A stretch of DNA of 64,000 nt from Caulobacter endophyticus (GCF_029543245.1 NZ_JARQWV010000010.1:62001-126000); one strand, 5' to 3'; positions 1-7,285 are shown, counted from the first letter of the stretch. Notes: generated by a model from the sequence alone, not told the origin. Numbers and translations: made by a program.

Positions 1-1
1 G

Positions 2-115
2 GCCGGCAAGCTGACGCCGATCGTCGACGCCACCTTCCCGCTGGCCGACGCCGCCAAGGCCCACGCCCACCTGGAAGCCGGCGAACACGTGGGCAAGGTG
101 GTGCTCACCGCCTAA
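2..115 (+). CDS. C-terminal end of a zinc-type quinone oxidoreductase (partial)
   Basis: Only the last 37 codons are in the window; the 5' part lies to the left. The visible tail, with an AAKAHAHLEAGEHVGK-like stretch followed by VVL and the stop, is the standard C-terminus of medium-chain NAD(P)H:quinone reductases and zinc-type alcohol dehydrogenases, where the final helix (residues like A-H-x-x-L-E) precedes a strand ending in G-K-V/I-V-L. The activity cannot be judged from this fragment. It is followed by an intergenic repeat element. Confidence 0.7.
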   Translation, partial: AGKLTPIVDATFPLADAAKAHAHLEAGEHVGKVVLTA

Positions 116-157
116 GACTTTCCATCATCCAAGAGGTGTGAGCTCGCGCCTCAAGAT

Positions 158-272
158 GCTCCCCCTGAAGGGGGAGCTGTCGCGGAGCGACTGAGGGGGA
201 AGTTATTGCGGCGGGTCAGAAGCCGCTTCCCCCTCCGGCCCTTCGGGCCACCTCCCCCTTCGGGGGGAGGAT
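158..272. repeat. Intergenic inverted repeat, family A, copy 1
   Basis: A hairpin-forming unit with GCTCCCCCTGAAGGGGGAGC at the left and a second unit (CTTCCCCCTCCGGCC...) in inverted orientation at the right. The two arms are separated by about 30 bases of unrelated sequence. Four more copies of the same family are in this window (2954, 36131, 60910, 62887). It sits between two genes in the same orientation. Confidence 0.85.
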
Positions 273-392
273 CCCGAGACCGACGACAGATGATCGATCC
301 CCGTTCCCTTTCGCGCGGAACCGCATTATAGCTCGGTGTTGAACAACCCCGCCCGGCCGAAAGGTCGGGCGCCGTCATTTCTGGAGGACCGC

Positions 393-1106
393 ATGTCCGA
401 GATCCTGATGCCCAAGGCGACCGCCGTCTGGCTCGTGGACAACACCTCGCTGAGCTTCGAGCAGATCGCCGACTTCTGCGGCCTGCACCCGCTGGAAGTC
501 CGCGGCATCGCCGACGGCGAAGTGGCGCGCGACATCCGCGGCGCCGACCCCATCGGCAACGGCCAGCTGACCCGCGAAGAACTGGACAAGGCCCAGGGCA
601 ACCCGAACTACCGCATGAAGGCCCAGGTCAGCCGTCACGCCGAGCTGCTGAAGCCGGCCAAGAAGGCCCCGCGCTACACCCCGGTGTCGCGTCGCCAGGA
701 CCGTCCGGACGCCATCGCCTGGTTCATCCGCCACCACCCGGAAGTGACCGACGCCCAGATCTCCAAGATCCTCGGCACGACCAAGGCCACCATCGAGCAG
801 GTGCGCAACCGCACCCACTGGAACGCGGCCAACATCAAGCCGGTCGACCCGGTGACCCTGGGCCTCGTCGGCCAGCTGGAACTCGACGCCCTCGTAAAGA
901 AGGCCGCCGAGAAGAAGGCCAAGGACGACGCCAAGAAGGGCATCGTCGCCGAAGACCCGACCCTGCGTCCGGCGACTGAGACCGCCTACCTCACCGAGGA
1001 AGAGCAGGAAGAACGCGACATCCGCGCCTCGCGCGCCGAGCCGAAGGCCGAAGACGTGTTCGGCTCGTTCTCGGGCAATGTCGACGACGAGGAAGACGAG
1101 GACTGA
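393..1106 (+). CDS. trcR: Cell-cycle transcriptional regulator TrcR (DUF1013 family)
   Basis: 237-residue cytoplasmic protein of the DUF1013 family, which is restricted to Alphaproteobacteria and annotated in Caulobacter as the cell-cycle transcription regulator TrcR. Two helix-turn-helix-like segments are visible, at about residues 11-40 (AVWLVDN then SFEQIADFCGL) and 106-140 (AIAWFIRHHPEVTDAQISKI). A lysine-rich stretch (about 168-186) and a very acidic tail (DDEEDED) follow. The ATG at 393 is preferred over an upstream in-frame start at 336 because GGAGGA lies 5 bases before it and the family begins M-x-E-x-L-M-P-K-A. The gene stands alone and ends 26 bases before a strong terminator hairpin. 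Family membership is secure; the regulatory role is taken from the family. Confidence 0.85.
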   Translation: MSEILMPKATAVWLVDNTSLSFEQIADFCGLHPLEVRGIADGEVARDIRGADPIGNGQLTREELDKAQGNPNYRMKAQVSRHAELLKPAKKAPRYTPVSRRQDRPDAIAWFIRHHPEVTDAQISKILGTTKATIEQVRNRTHWNAANIKPVDPVTLGLVGQLELDALVKKAAEKKAKDDAKKGIVAEDPTLRPATETAYLTEEEQEERDIRASRAEPKAEDVFGSFSGNVDDEEDED

Positions 1107-1132
1107 TCCTCGTCCGAACCGGACAGCAAAAA

Positions 1133-1161
1133 GGCCCATCCGACGCTCGGATGGGCCTTTT
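1133..1161 (+). terminator. Rho-independent terminator of trcR
   Basis: Perfect 11-bp stem GGCCCATCCGA / TCGGATGGGCC with a 3-base loop, followed by TTTT and preceded by AAAAA, so it could act on both strands. It lies just after the trcR stop. Confidence 0.9.
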
Positions 1162-1251
1162 CTATGCCTTTCGGCCGGAGCGTGGCTCGGCACGCTCCAA
1201 ATGTTCTGTGGGCGAGCCTGCTAATCTGTTTCCCGCGGAAACAGGCAGGCC

Positions 1252-1425
1252 CTAGTGGAGCCGGGCTCGAAGTCCCTCTATCTCCTCCTTGAGCCTGAGC
1301 TTCTGCCGCTTGAGCTCTCGGAGCCTGGTGGCGTCGCTACCCGGACGGTTGGTCTCCTCCTGGATCGTGCGGTCGAGGTTCTCGTGACGGGACCCCAGCT
1401 CGCGGATACGGGATTCGATGGCCAT
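1252..1425 (-). CDS. Small YdcH/DUF465 family protein
   Basis: 57-residue protein reading MAIESRIRELGSRHENL at its start. It is a helical, highly charged protein with the DUF465 pattern: an N-terminal helix, a 'L..R...LD..I..E' middle, then LRELKRQKLRLKEEIEGLR. A very strong ribosome-binding site (AAGGAGG) lies 7-8 bases before the ATG. DUF465/YdcH proteins are short cytoplasmic coiled-coil proteins of unknown function. A second, longer member of the family is encoded 1.3 kb away on the other strand (2726-2947), and the two flank ubiX and a TIGR02444 gene. The gene is too short for most ORF callers, but the family pattern and RBS make it convincing. Confidence 0.85.
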   Translation of the reverse strand: MAIESRIRELGSRHENLDRTIQEETNRPGSDATRLRELKRQKLRLKEEIEGLRARLH

Positions 1426-1558
1426 CGGTTCGGCCTCCTTTTGGGCTGTTGACCGAGGGAGTGAACACCCGCTGGCCCGGACTGTCAGATCACATATGAT
1501 TGCAACCAGCAGCGCTTGACGCGGCGCCGCTTAATCCCGTGACGGACGAAAATTCACC

Positions 1559-2176
1559 ATGACGGACGCCGCAGCCCCCACCTTAAAGCCCCGCCTGGTC
1601 GTCGGAATTTCCGGCGCCTCGGGGGCGCTGTACGGCCTGCGGACCCTGGCCGCCTGCCGCGATCTGGGGGTCGAAAGCCACCTCGTCATGAGCAAGTCGG
1701 CGGCCCTGACCCTGACCCAGGAAACCGGCCTTGCGGTCGGCGACGTCGCGGCCATGGCCGACGTCGTGCACCGCGTGGGCGACGTCGGCGCCTCGATCGC
1801 CTCGGGCTCCTTCCGCACCCTGGGCATGATCGTCGCCCCCTGCTCGGTGCGGACCATGAGCGAGATCGCCACCGGCGTGACCTCGTCCCTGCTGACCCGC
1901 GCCGCCGACGTGGTGCTGAAGGAACGCCGGCCGCTGGTGCTGATGGTGCGTGAAAGCCCGCTGCACCTGGGCCACCTGCGCACCCTGACCCAGCTGGCCG
2001 AGATGGGCGCCGTGATCGCCCCGCCGGTTCCCGCGTTCTATGCCAAGCCCGCCTCGATCGAGGAGATGGTCGACCAGTCGGTTGGCCGTGCACTCGACCT
2101 CTTCGGCCTGACCTGGGGCCCGGTGAAGCGCTGGGGCGAGGACCTTCCGACCGTCAATCAAGCGGACGAAAATTAA
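1559..2176 (+). CDS. ubiX: Flavin prenyltransferase UbiX
   Basis: 205-residue flavoprotein that attaches a dimethylallyl group to FMN to make the prenylated FMN cofactor used by UbiD decarboxylases in ubiquinone synthesis. Visible signatures are the phosphate-binding GISGASG near residues 16-22, the APCSVRTMS motif near 93-101, the ERRPLVLMVRE-SPLH segment, and PPVPAFY, all diagnostic for the UbiX/Pad1 family; length is normal for it. An RBS is not obvious before the ATG at 1559. The downstream TIGR02444 gene starts 5 bases after the stop, so the two are probably co-transcribed. Confidence 0.93.
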   Translation: MTDAAAPTLKPRLVVGISGASGALYGLRTLAACRDLGVESHLVMSKSAALTLTQETGLAVGDVAAMADVVHRVGDVGASIASGSFRTLGMIVAPCSVRTMSEIATGVTSSLLTRAADVVLKERRPLVLMVRESPLHLGHLRTLTQLAEMGAVIAPPVPAFYAKPASIEEMVDQSVGRALDLFGLTWGPVKRWGEDLPTVNQADEN

Positions 2177-2181
2177 CGGCT

Positions 2182-2631
2182 ATGCGGTTCTGGGACTGGG
2201 CGCTTTCCGTCTATGCGCGACAGCCTGTCGCAGTCGCGTGCCTGCACCTGCAGGACGTCCACGGCCAGAACGTGCCGTTCCTGCTGTGGGCCGCCTGGGC
2301 GGCGCTGGAGGGCCGCCCCGTCGACCTGCCGCGCGCGGCGGAGCTGGTCTGCGCCTGGGACGCCGAGGTCGGCGCGCCCCTGCGCGGGGTGCGCCGGGCG
2401 CTGAAGCCCTCGCGCCCCCACATCGACGACACCGCCCGGGAGACCTTCCGCGAGCAGGTCAAGGCCGCCGAGCTGGCCGGCGAGAAGCTGCTGATGGAAA
2501 GCCTGGAGGCGACCTGCGGCCCGGTCGACGCCACGCGCGACGTCTATGGCGCCCTGCTGGCGGCGGCGCGGGCCACCGGCGCCCCGGCCCACGAGGCGGC
2601 TCTGGCGAGACTTGCCGACGCCCTCGCCTGA
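2182..2631 (+). CDS. TIGR02444 family protein
   Basis: 149-residue soluble protein. It begins MRFWDWALSVYARQPV and carries the conserved 'ACLxLQDxHGQNVPFLLWAAW' block typical of TIGR02444 (DUF2390), a proteobacterial family of unknown function. The C-terminal half is helical and alanine-rich. It lies 5 bases downstream of ubiX in the same direction, suggesting an operon. No catalytic motif is visible. Confidence 0.8.
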   Translation: MRFWDWALSVYARQPVAVACLHLQDVHGQNVPFLLWAAWAALEGRPVDLPRAAELVCAWDAEVGAPLRGVRRALKPSRPHIDDTARETFREQVKAAELAGEKLLMESLEATCGPVDATRDVYGALLAAARATGAPAHEAALARLADALA

Positions 2632-2725
2632 AGGTCCCCCTGAAGGTCCCAGAGAGGCCTTTACCGACCGTCAGGCTTTGCTATCTATCACCGCCTTCGG
2701 ACAGGGGCCCACGGGAGGAACGTCC

Positions 2726-2947
2726 ATGAACGACGACGATCCTTCGGAAGACACCGTCATCGCGGTGGAGCGCCGCCTGGCGACCCTGCGCGAAGAGCAT
2801 CAGGACCTGTCGGACGCCGTTTCGGCCCTGGAGGAACGCCCCCAGCCCGACATGCTGCAGATCGCCCGCCTCAAGCGCCGCAAGCTCGCTTTGAAGGACG
2901 AGATCGTGCGCCTGGAAGACCAGGTGACGCCGGACATTATTGCTTGA
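2726..2947 (+). CDS. YdcH/DUF465 family protein (second copy)
   Basis: 73-residue, helical, highly charged protein. The core VERRLATLREEHQDLSDAV followed by an IARLKRRKLALKDEIVRLED C-terminal helix matches DUF465/YdcH; function unknown. The ATG at 2726 is preceded by GGAGGAA. It carries a short acidic N-terminal extension (NDDDPSED) compared with the 57-residue paralogue at 1252-1425. A family-A repeat follows immediately, separating it from the convergent cdd gene. Confidence 0.85.
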   Translation: MNDDDPSEDTVIAVERRLATLREEHQDLSDAVSALEERPQPDMLQIARLKRRKLALKDEIVRLEDQVTPDIIA

Positions 2948-2953
2948 ACAAAA

Positions 2954-3086
2954 TGCTCTCCCTGAAGGGGGAGCTGTCGCGAAGCGACTGAGGGGGAAGG
3001 GGCTGCTGACGAGCAGCCACCTCAATCTCATTAGAAACTTCCCCCCCTCCGGCCCTCCGGGCCACCTCCCCCTTCAGGGGGAAGAT
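2954..3086. repeat. Intergenic inverted repeat, family A, copy 2
   Basis: Two inverted units: CTCTCCCTGAAGGGGGAGCT on the left and a CTTCAGGGGGAAG arm on the right, with the family-A 'TGTCGCGAAGCGACTGAGGGGGAAG' type spacer hairpin. It lies between convergent genes (DUF465 gene and cdd). Confidence 0.85.
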
Positions 3087-3099
3087 CTTGTCTTCTCCC

Positions 3100-3531
3100 C
3101 TACTCCAGATCCCCCGGCCCGAACGCCTCGGGCAGCAGGCTCCAGAACGGCGTGCGCACCGTGGCCGCGCCGCCCTGCACCGAGACGATCTCGCAGGTCT
3201 TGGCGGCGAACTCGCCGATGCGCTGGCGACAGGCGCCGCAGGGCTGGACCACGGCGTCGGAGCCGGCGGCGATGTAGACGCGCTCGATCCTGCGACCGCC
3301 GGCGGTGATCATCGCCCCGATGGCGGTCTGCTCGGCGCAGGTGCCCGACGGATAGGCCGCGTTCTCGACGTTGACGCCGAAGTGCACGCCGCCCTGGTCG
3401 TCGACCACGGCGCTGGCGACGGTGAAGTTGGAATAGCGGGCGTAGGACCGCGCCAGATAGGCCGGCAGCCGCGCGGCGATGGCGGCTTCGTCGGAGCCGG
3501 AAAAGTCGGAAGAAAGTCGTGCGGCGCTCAT
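3100..3531 (-). CDS. cdd: Cytidine deaminase
   Basis: 143-residue homotetrameric-class cytidine deaminase that converts cytidine and deoxycytidine to the uridine forms in pyrimidine salvage. Visible are the substrate motif NVENAAY (about 54-60), the zinc/proton-shuttle motif TCAEQ (Cys65, Glu67) and PCGACRQ (Cys98, Cys101), giving the complete three-cysteine zinc site. The ATG at 3531 is chosen over the upstream in-frame start at 3576 because GAGGG lies just before it and the family starts close to this point. Single gene, convergent with the DUF465 gene. Confidence 0.93.
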   Translation of the reverse strand: MSAARLSSDFSGSDEAAIAARLPAYLARSYARYSNFTVASAVVDDQGGVHFGVNVENAAYPSGTCAEQTAIGAMITAGGRRIERVYIAAGSDAVVQPCGACRQRIGEFAAKTCEIVSVQGGAATVRTPFWSLLPEAFGPGDLE

Positions 3532-3620
3532 GCCATCCCTCGGATCCCGGCAGGATCGCGCCGGGAACCGAGGCAATCAGTCGCGGCGCGGTTATGCAAG
3601 CGCAAACCGCACCTCCTGGT

Positions 3621-3908
3621 TCAGCTTTCGCCCGGCGCCAGGGCGACGATCGACAGGGCGTGCACCGGGCCGGCCATCTCCTCGCGCAGGGCCTGGAAGA
3701 TCAGCCGCTGGCGGGCCACGCGGGGCTTGCCGGCAAAGGCCTGGGCCTCGATCGTCAGGTTGAAGTGGCTCTCGCCGCCCTCGCGATGACCCGAATGGCC
3801 GCTATGGCGGTCGCTGTCGTCCACCAGCTCCAGCCTGGTGGGCGAAAAAGCGGCGGTGAGCTTGGCTTCGATGGCGTCTGCGACGGCGCCCATGGTGATC
3901 TCCGGCAT
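3621..3908 (-). CDS. BolA family protein
   Basis: 95-residue protein with the BolA fold pattern: helix (AVADAIEAKLTAAFSPTRLELVDDSDRH), the SGHREGGESHFNLTI segment with the conserved HFxL-x-I, and the RVARQRLIFQALREEM-x5-HALSI recognition-like end. BolA proteins pair with monothiol glutaredoxins in iron-sulfur handling and affect cell shape and stress responses. It is transcribed divergently from a J-domain gene, a neighbourhood common in Alphaproteobacteria. The ATG at 3908 is chosen because the longer in-frame extension to 4010 overlaps the divergent gene and is not BolA-like. Confidence 0.9.
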   Translation of the reverse strand: MPEITMGAVADAIEAKLTAAFSPTRLELVDDSDRHSGHSGHREGGESHFNLTIEAQAFAGKPRVARQRLIFQALREEMAGPVHALSIVALAPGES

Positions 3909-3951
3909 GTCAATCCTTGAACGGAAATAGCCTGCGCTTACTCTAAGCGCC

Positions 3952-4605
3952 ATGAGCCGCGCGTTCGAGTATCGCCCCAAGTTCTTCGACATCCGAGTCC
4001 GCCCGCCCAAGCCGGGCGAGGAGGAGGGTCCGCGCGCGGACGACGTCTACAAGCTCAAGCCCGGCCAGAAGCGCTGCGACCACGCCGACTGCCTGCGCCC
4101 GGCCGAGGCCAAGGCGCCCAAGAGCCGCGACCTGCCTGGCCAGTACTACAACTTCTGCCAGCAGCACGCGGCCGAGTACAACAAGAACTGGAACTTCTAC
4201 GCCGGCATGAACGAGGGTCAGATTCGCGCCGAGCAGGAACGCGAGAAAATGACCGGCGGCCGGCCAACCTGGAGCATGAAGGCCGATGCCGGCTCGCGCG
4301 AGGCCGCCGCCGCCGCCGCCCGCGACGCCCGCAACATGGCCGACCCCTTCGGCCTGTTCCGCGCCCAGCAGCGCCGGGCGGAATCGGCCGGCACGGGCCG
4401 GGCCCTGGGCAAGCTGGAACGCCAGGCCCTGGCCGACATGGATCTGGACGCCGACGCCGACGCCCAGGCCATCCGCACGCGCTACAAGGAACTGCTCAAG
4501 CGCTGCCACCCCGACATGAACGGCGGCGACCGCAGCGCCGAGCACAAGCTCCAGCGCGTGATCAAGGCCTACAAGACCCTGCAGAAGTCGGGCCTGGCCA
4601 AGTAG
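3952..4605 (+). CDS. J-domain protein with C-terminal DnaJ domain
   Basis: 217-residue protein whose last ~70 residues form a J domain (ADAQAIRTRYKELLKRCHPDMN, HPD tripeptide at about 186-188), the part that stimulates Hsp70/DnaK ATPase. The N-terminal ~90 residues are conserved in the alphaproteobacterial family and contain Cys42, Cys47, Cys69 and His72, spaced as a possible zinc site, next to a tyrosine/tryptophan-rich segment (QYYNFC...NWNFYAGM). A charged linker joins the two. It diverges from bolA. J-domain assignment is firm; the partner substrate is unknown. Confidence 0.88.
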   Translation: MSRAFEYRPKFFDIRVRPPKPGEEEGPRADDVYKLKPGQKRCDHADCLRPAEAKAPKSRDLPGQYYNFCQQHAAEYNKNWNFYAGMNEGQIRAEQEREKMTGGRPTWSMKADAGSREAAAAAARDARNMADPFGLFRAQQRRAESAGTGRALGKLERQALADMDLDADADAQAIRTRYKELLKRCHPDMNGGDRSAEHKLQRVIKAYKTLQKSGLAK

Positions 4606-4621
4606 GCGGACCCTGAAACGC

Positions 4622-4645
4622 AAAACCCCCGCCCAAAGGCGGGGG
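4622..4645. terminator. Terminator hairpin between convergent genes
   Basis: 8-bp GC stem CCCCCGCC / GGCGGGGG with a 4-base loop. On the minus strand it is followed by TTTTG, so it best serves the small secreted-protein gene at 4679-4984; it also closes the J-domain gene from the other side. Confidence 0.75.
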
Positions 4646-4678
4646 TCGAAGGCCGCTGCCCCGGAGGGCTTATCGTCC

Positions 4679-4984
4679 TCAGCGGATGCGGATGCGGATC
4701 GGCACGTCGATGAACGAGCCGGCGCGGCTCTTGCCGTCCGGGCCCAGCAGGTCGACCTGGATCTGGGAAGCCATCTGCAAGGCCGCGTCGCCGACGCCCA
4801 GGTCACGAGGGCTTTCGGCCTGAACGCTGCAATCGGCCAGGCCGCCGTTCGACTTCACCATGCAGCTGAGCAGGGCGACAGCTTCGCGCGGTTGCGCCAC
4901 CTGGACCACGCGGGCCTGCGGCTCGGCCTGCAGGGCCGGAGCGGCGGTGGTGACGGCGGCGGCGAGAACGAACGAAGCGATCAC
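4679..4984 (-). CDS. Small secreted TonB-C-like protein
   Basis: 101-residue protein with a Sec signal peptide (IASFVLAAAVTTAAPALQA). The mature part has the pattern LLSCMVKSNGGLADCSV-x-AESP-x-DLGVGDAALQMA, in which two cysteines frame a 'G..DC.V' turn, followed by a terminal beta strand (DVPIRIRIR). This resembles a stripped-down TonB/energy-transducer C-terminal domain and recurs three times in the larger secreted protein at 11316-12179. It lacks a transmembrane anchor and proline linker, so it is not a working TonB. Function unknown. Confidence 0.7.
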   Translation of the reverse strand: MIASFVLAAAVTTAAPALQAEPQARVVQVAQPREAVALLSCMVKSNGGLADCSVQAESPRDLGVGDAALQMASQIQVDLLGPDGKSRAGSFIDVPIRIRIR

Positions 4985-5042
4985 TGTATCTTCCCTATGC
5001 TCTTGTCGGATGGCCCGTCAGGGCTCCGCGTTTCATTTCGGG

Positions 5043-6425
5043 TCAGGCGGCGTTCGCCTGCTTGATCCGTTGCAACCCCTGGGCCGCCATGTCGGTCAGC
5101 GACCGCAGGCCAAGCTCGGCGAAGACGTCGAAAGCCACGGCCAGGGCGGTGGCGGCGCGGTCCAGGCGACCGTCGTCGCGGCCGGTGATCTCGACCCGGG
5201 CCTCATAGAGGCGGGCCAGGTTCATCTGGGCCACGGCCCAGCCGGCCGGGTCGCGCGCGCCCGGCTGTTCGGCCAGTTCGGCCTTGAAGGCCATCTCGGC
5301 GGCGTCGAGCACGGCCAGATCGGCGGTCAGCTCCGCGCAGCGCGCCAGGCTGAGGGCGCGGTTGTTGGCAACGGCGGCGCGCAGGGTCAGCGCCGGCTGC
5401 ACCTTCACGATGTGGGTGGCGCGATCGAAGCAGGTGACCGCCTGCTCGAAGCAGCGCTCGGAGGTGGTCGCCTCGCCCATCACCTGCAGGGCCTCGCCCA
5501 GCGAAGCCTGGGCGCGGGCCCAGTCCAGCGGGCTGTGACCAGGGTCCAGAGGCTCCAGCGCCTGGGTGGCGGCCTCGACGGCGTCGGCGATCAGCGACAG
5601 CTCGCCGTCATAGTCGCCCAGCCGGGCCAGGGCCTCGGCGCGCAGCAGCTCCAGGCGCGACCATGTCAGGGGCTCGAAATCGGGATCCAGGGCGGCGACG
5701 GCTGTGCGGACCTCGGACAGGGCGACCTCGACCAGGGCGCGGTCCTTCAGGCGCACGGCGCAGGCCAGCAGAAGATCGATGCGGGCGGCGCGCAGGTCGG
5801 CCAGTTGCAGGCGACCGCCGCCGGCCTTTGCTCCGCGCCCGCCGCCCATCAGGGCCAGAGGCGCCTCGAAAGCCTGGGCCGCGGCCAGGGCGCGGTCGAT
5901 GTCGTTCTCGGAAAGGGCCATGCGGCCGTCGACGGCGGCCAGCAGGCTGGCGGCCAGGCCCGAATGCGGACCGTTGGTGGCCTTGGCCAGGGAAAGCGTG
6001 GCGCCGGCTGCGGCGTGCAGCCCCTCGTCGCCGAACAGTTCGGCCCCCAGCATGGCCAGCACCGACTGTTCGCAGCGGGCGGCGCAGACCAGATCAGGCT
6101 TGCGTTCGGCGTCGGCCAGCTTGGCGGCGGCTTCGGCCTGGGCCGCGCCCTTGCGCAGGGCGGCGGCGTCACCGGTGCGCCGGGCCACCTCACGCCAGAC
6201 CACGGCGGCTTCCAGCAGGCGGACCGCGCGGTCCTTGCAGCCGATGCGGCCGGCGGCCACGTCGGCGGCGCGCGCTTCATTGGTCAGCAGCCGCAGGTCC
6301 ATCAGCTCCAGCAGCGCGGTGTCGCCGCCGGTCAGGCCCTCGCGGTGAGCGGCGGCATGGGACACCCGTCCCTGGCCCTCGACGCCCAGCAGCCGCTTCA
6401 GATCGCGCCCCACGAATTCGAACAT
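5043..6425 (-). CDS. Alpha-helical repeat protein of unknown function
   Basis: About 460 residues, alanine- and leucine-rich, cytoplasmic (no signal or membrane segment). The sequence reads as repeated ~34-40-residue helical hairpins (for example WSRLELLRAEALARLGDYDGEL, WARAQASLGEALQVMGE, WAVAQMNLARLYEAR), which is TPR-like and suggests a protein-binding scaffold. I chose the ATG at 6425 (MFEFVGRDLKRLLG) with GGAG about 10 bases upstream; an ATG at 6443 is also possible. A perfect CtrA box lies ~90 bases upstream (6514-6529), so cell-cycle control is likely. Not recognised as any named gene. Confidence 0.75.
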   Translation of the reverse strand: MFEFVGRDLKRLLGVEGQGRVSHAAAHREGLTGGDTALLELMDLRLLTNEARAADVAAGRIGCKDRAVRLLEAAVVWREVARRTGDAAALRKGAAQAEAAAKLADAERKPDLVCAARCEQSVLAMLGAELFGDEGLHAAAGATLSLAKATNGPHSGLAASLLAAVDGRMALSENDIDRALAAAQAFEAPLALMGGGRGAKAGGGRLQLADLRAARIDLLLACAVRLKDRALVEVALSEVRTAVAALDPDFEPLTWSRLELLRAEALARLGDYDGELSLIADAVEAATQALEPLDPGHSPLDWARAQASLGEALQVMGEATTSERCFEQAVTCFDRATHIVKVQPALTLRAAVANNRALSLARCAELTADLAVLDAAEMAFKAELAEQPGARDPAGWAVAQMNLARLYEARVEITGRDDGRLDRAATALAVAFDVFAELGLRSLTDMAAQGLQRIKQANAA

Positions 6426-6513
6426 CGCTCGCGTACTCCGCATCCGGATCGTCCCACCCCGGCACGGCCGGGATGGATTTGACGCAAGATCAGCAAAACC
6501 GGAGCCAACGCTC

Positions 6514-6529
6514 TTAACAAGGGGTTAAC
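6514..6529 (-). promoter_or_regulatory. Predicted CtrA-binding site
   Basis: TTAACAAGGGGTTAAC matches TTAA-N7-TTAAC exactly. It is nearly palindromic, so it could act in either direction; the nearest start is that of the helical-repeat gene about 89 bases away on the minus strand. Binding is inferred from the CtrA consensus and from ctrA being present in the same genome. Confidence 0.75.
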
Positions 6530-6618
6530 CGGTATGAATCGGCGATTAACCACGAATATTCAGATCACATTAACTTTGATCGCCGCCCGGCCGCTCACGC
6601 GGCCGATTTTGACCCATT

Positions 6619-6635
6619 TTGGCACGCTTTTTGCT
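6619..6635 (+). promoter_or_regulatory. Predicted sigma-54 promoter
   Basis: TTGGCACGCTTTTTGCT fits the -24/-12 consensus (TGGCACG-N4-TTGCT) with GG at 6621-6622, exactly ten bases, then GC at 6633-6634. Transcription would start near 6646 and run into the RNase H-like gene at 6799 with a leader of about 150 bases. In Caulobacter sigma-54 drives late flagellar, pilus and stalk-related genes, usually with an upstream activator site. Confidence 0.75.
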
Positions 6636-6798
6636 TCATGCACCGCCGCCAGCGGATCGTGCGATCGCACAATTTATAACGGCGTTCACTGATATGAAAA
6701 TGACGTTAACTATAAGATTTAGGACCTTGTTTACATTTTGTTCAGGGTGATTACCGGCCGGAGTGGCGGATCGGTGCGTGAAACGCTAGGAAACGGCC

Positions 6799-7284
6799 AT
6801 GACCAGCCCCGCCGTGACTCTCTGGACCTCCGCCCTCTGCAAGCAGGACCCCGGCTATGGCGGCTGGGCGTTCGTCAGGAAGCTGGACAGCGAGTCGGGC
6901 GCGGCCGCGATCAAGGGCGCCGCCGGCGGCGAGCGCCGCACCTCCTTCGCCAGGATGAGCCTGTCGGCCGTGATCGAGGCGCTGACCAGCCTCTCTGACC
7001 TGCCGGCCGATACGCCCGTGACGCTGCGCTTCGCCGATCCGGCCCTGGCCGGCGAACTGGTGGCCAGCGACGGCGCCTACGCCACGGCCGAGCCCGAAGC
7101 CTGGGCCGCCGCCCGCGCCCTGGTCGCCGCGCGATCCTCGCTGAACCTGGTCCCGCTGGCGGCGAGCGCGCCCCAGACCGGCTTCCTGGCCGCCTGGGCC
7201 GAGTTCGGCCTGGATACGTCCAAGAGCCGCGGCAGCTTCAAGGCCGCGATCCCCAAGCCGAACCTGATGAAGTTTCCCACCTAG
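6799..7284 (+). CDS. RNase H-fold protein with lost catalytic residues
   Basis: 161 residues. The first ~90 align by eye with ribonuclease HI: VTLWTSALCKQDPGYGGWAF parallels the 'TDGAC-x-GNPG-x-GGWG' strand, FARMSLSAVIEALTSL parallels 'NNRMELMAAIEAL', and TPVTLRFADPALAGEL parallels 'VTLYTDSQYV'. The first catalytic Asp is Ser, the Glu of RMEL is Ser, and the C-terminal His/Asp region is not recognisable; only the third-position Asp (RFAD) remains. It is therefore probably not a nuclease and may bind nucleic acid or a partner. It starts with AGGAAA upstream and lies downstream of a consensus sigma-54 promoter. It ends against a family-B repeat and is convergent with mgsA. Confidence 0.7.
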   Translation: MTSPAVTLWTSALCKQDPGYGGWAFVRKLDSESGAAAIKGAAGGERRTSFARMSLSAVIEALTSLSDLPADTPVTLRFADPALAGELVASDGAYATAEPEAWAAARALVAARSSLNLVPLAASAPQTGFLAAWAEFGLDTSKSRGSFKAAIPKPNLMKFPT

Positions 7285-7285
7285 A

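Larger units (their letters stand above)
6426..6798. promoter_or_regulatory. Divergent regulatory region, AT-rich
   Basis: A 373-base gap between two divergently transcribed genes. From about 6505 to 6745 it is markedly richer in A and T than the rest of the window. It holds a perfect CtrA box, two further TTAAC half-sites (6546-6550 and 6570-6574), a consensus sigma-54 promoter reading right, and a long untranslated leader ahead of the gene at 6799. Confidence 0.75.

Noticed and set aside
336-392. Longer start for trcR
   Set aside because: The upstream in-frame codons lack an RBS and are not shared with the family N-terminus; GGAGGA precedes the ATG at 393.
4860-6482. A 540-codon open frame opposite the helical-repeat gene
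   Set aside because: Glutamine/glycine-rich shadow frame of the minus-strand gene, with no domain or RBS.
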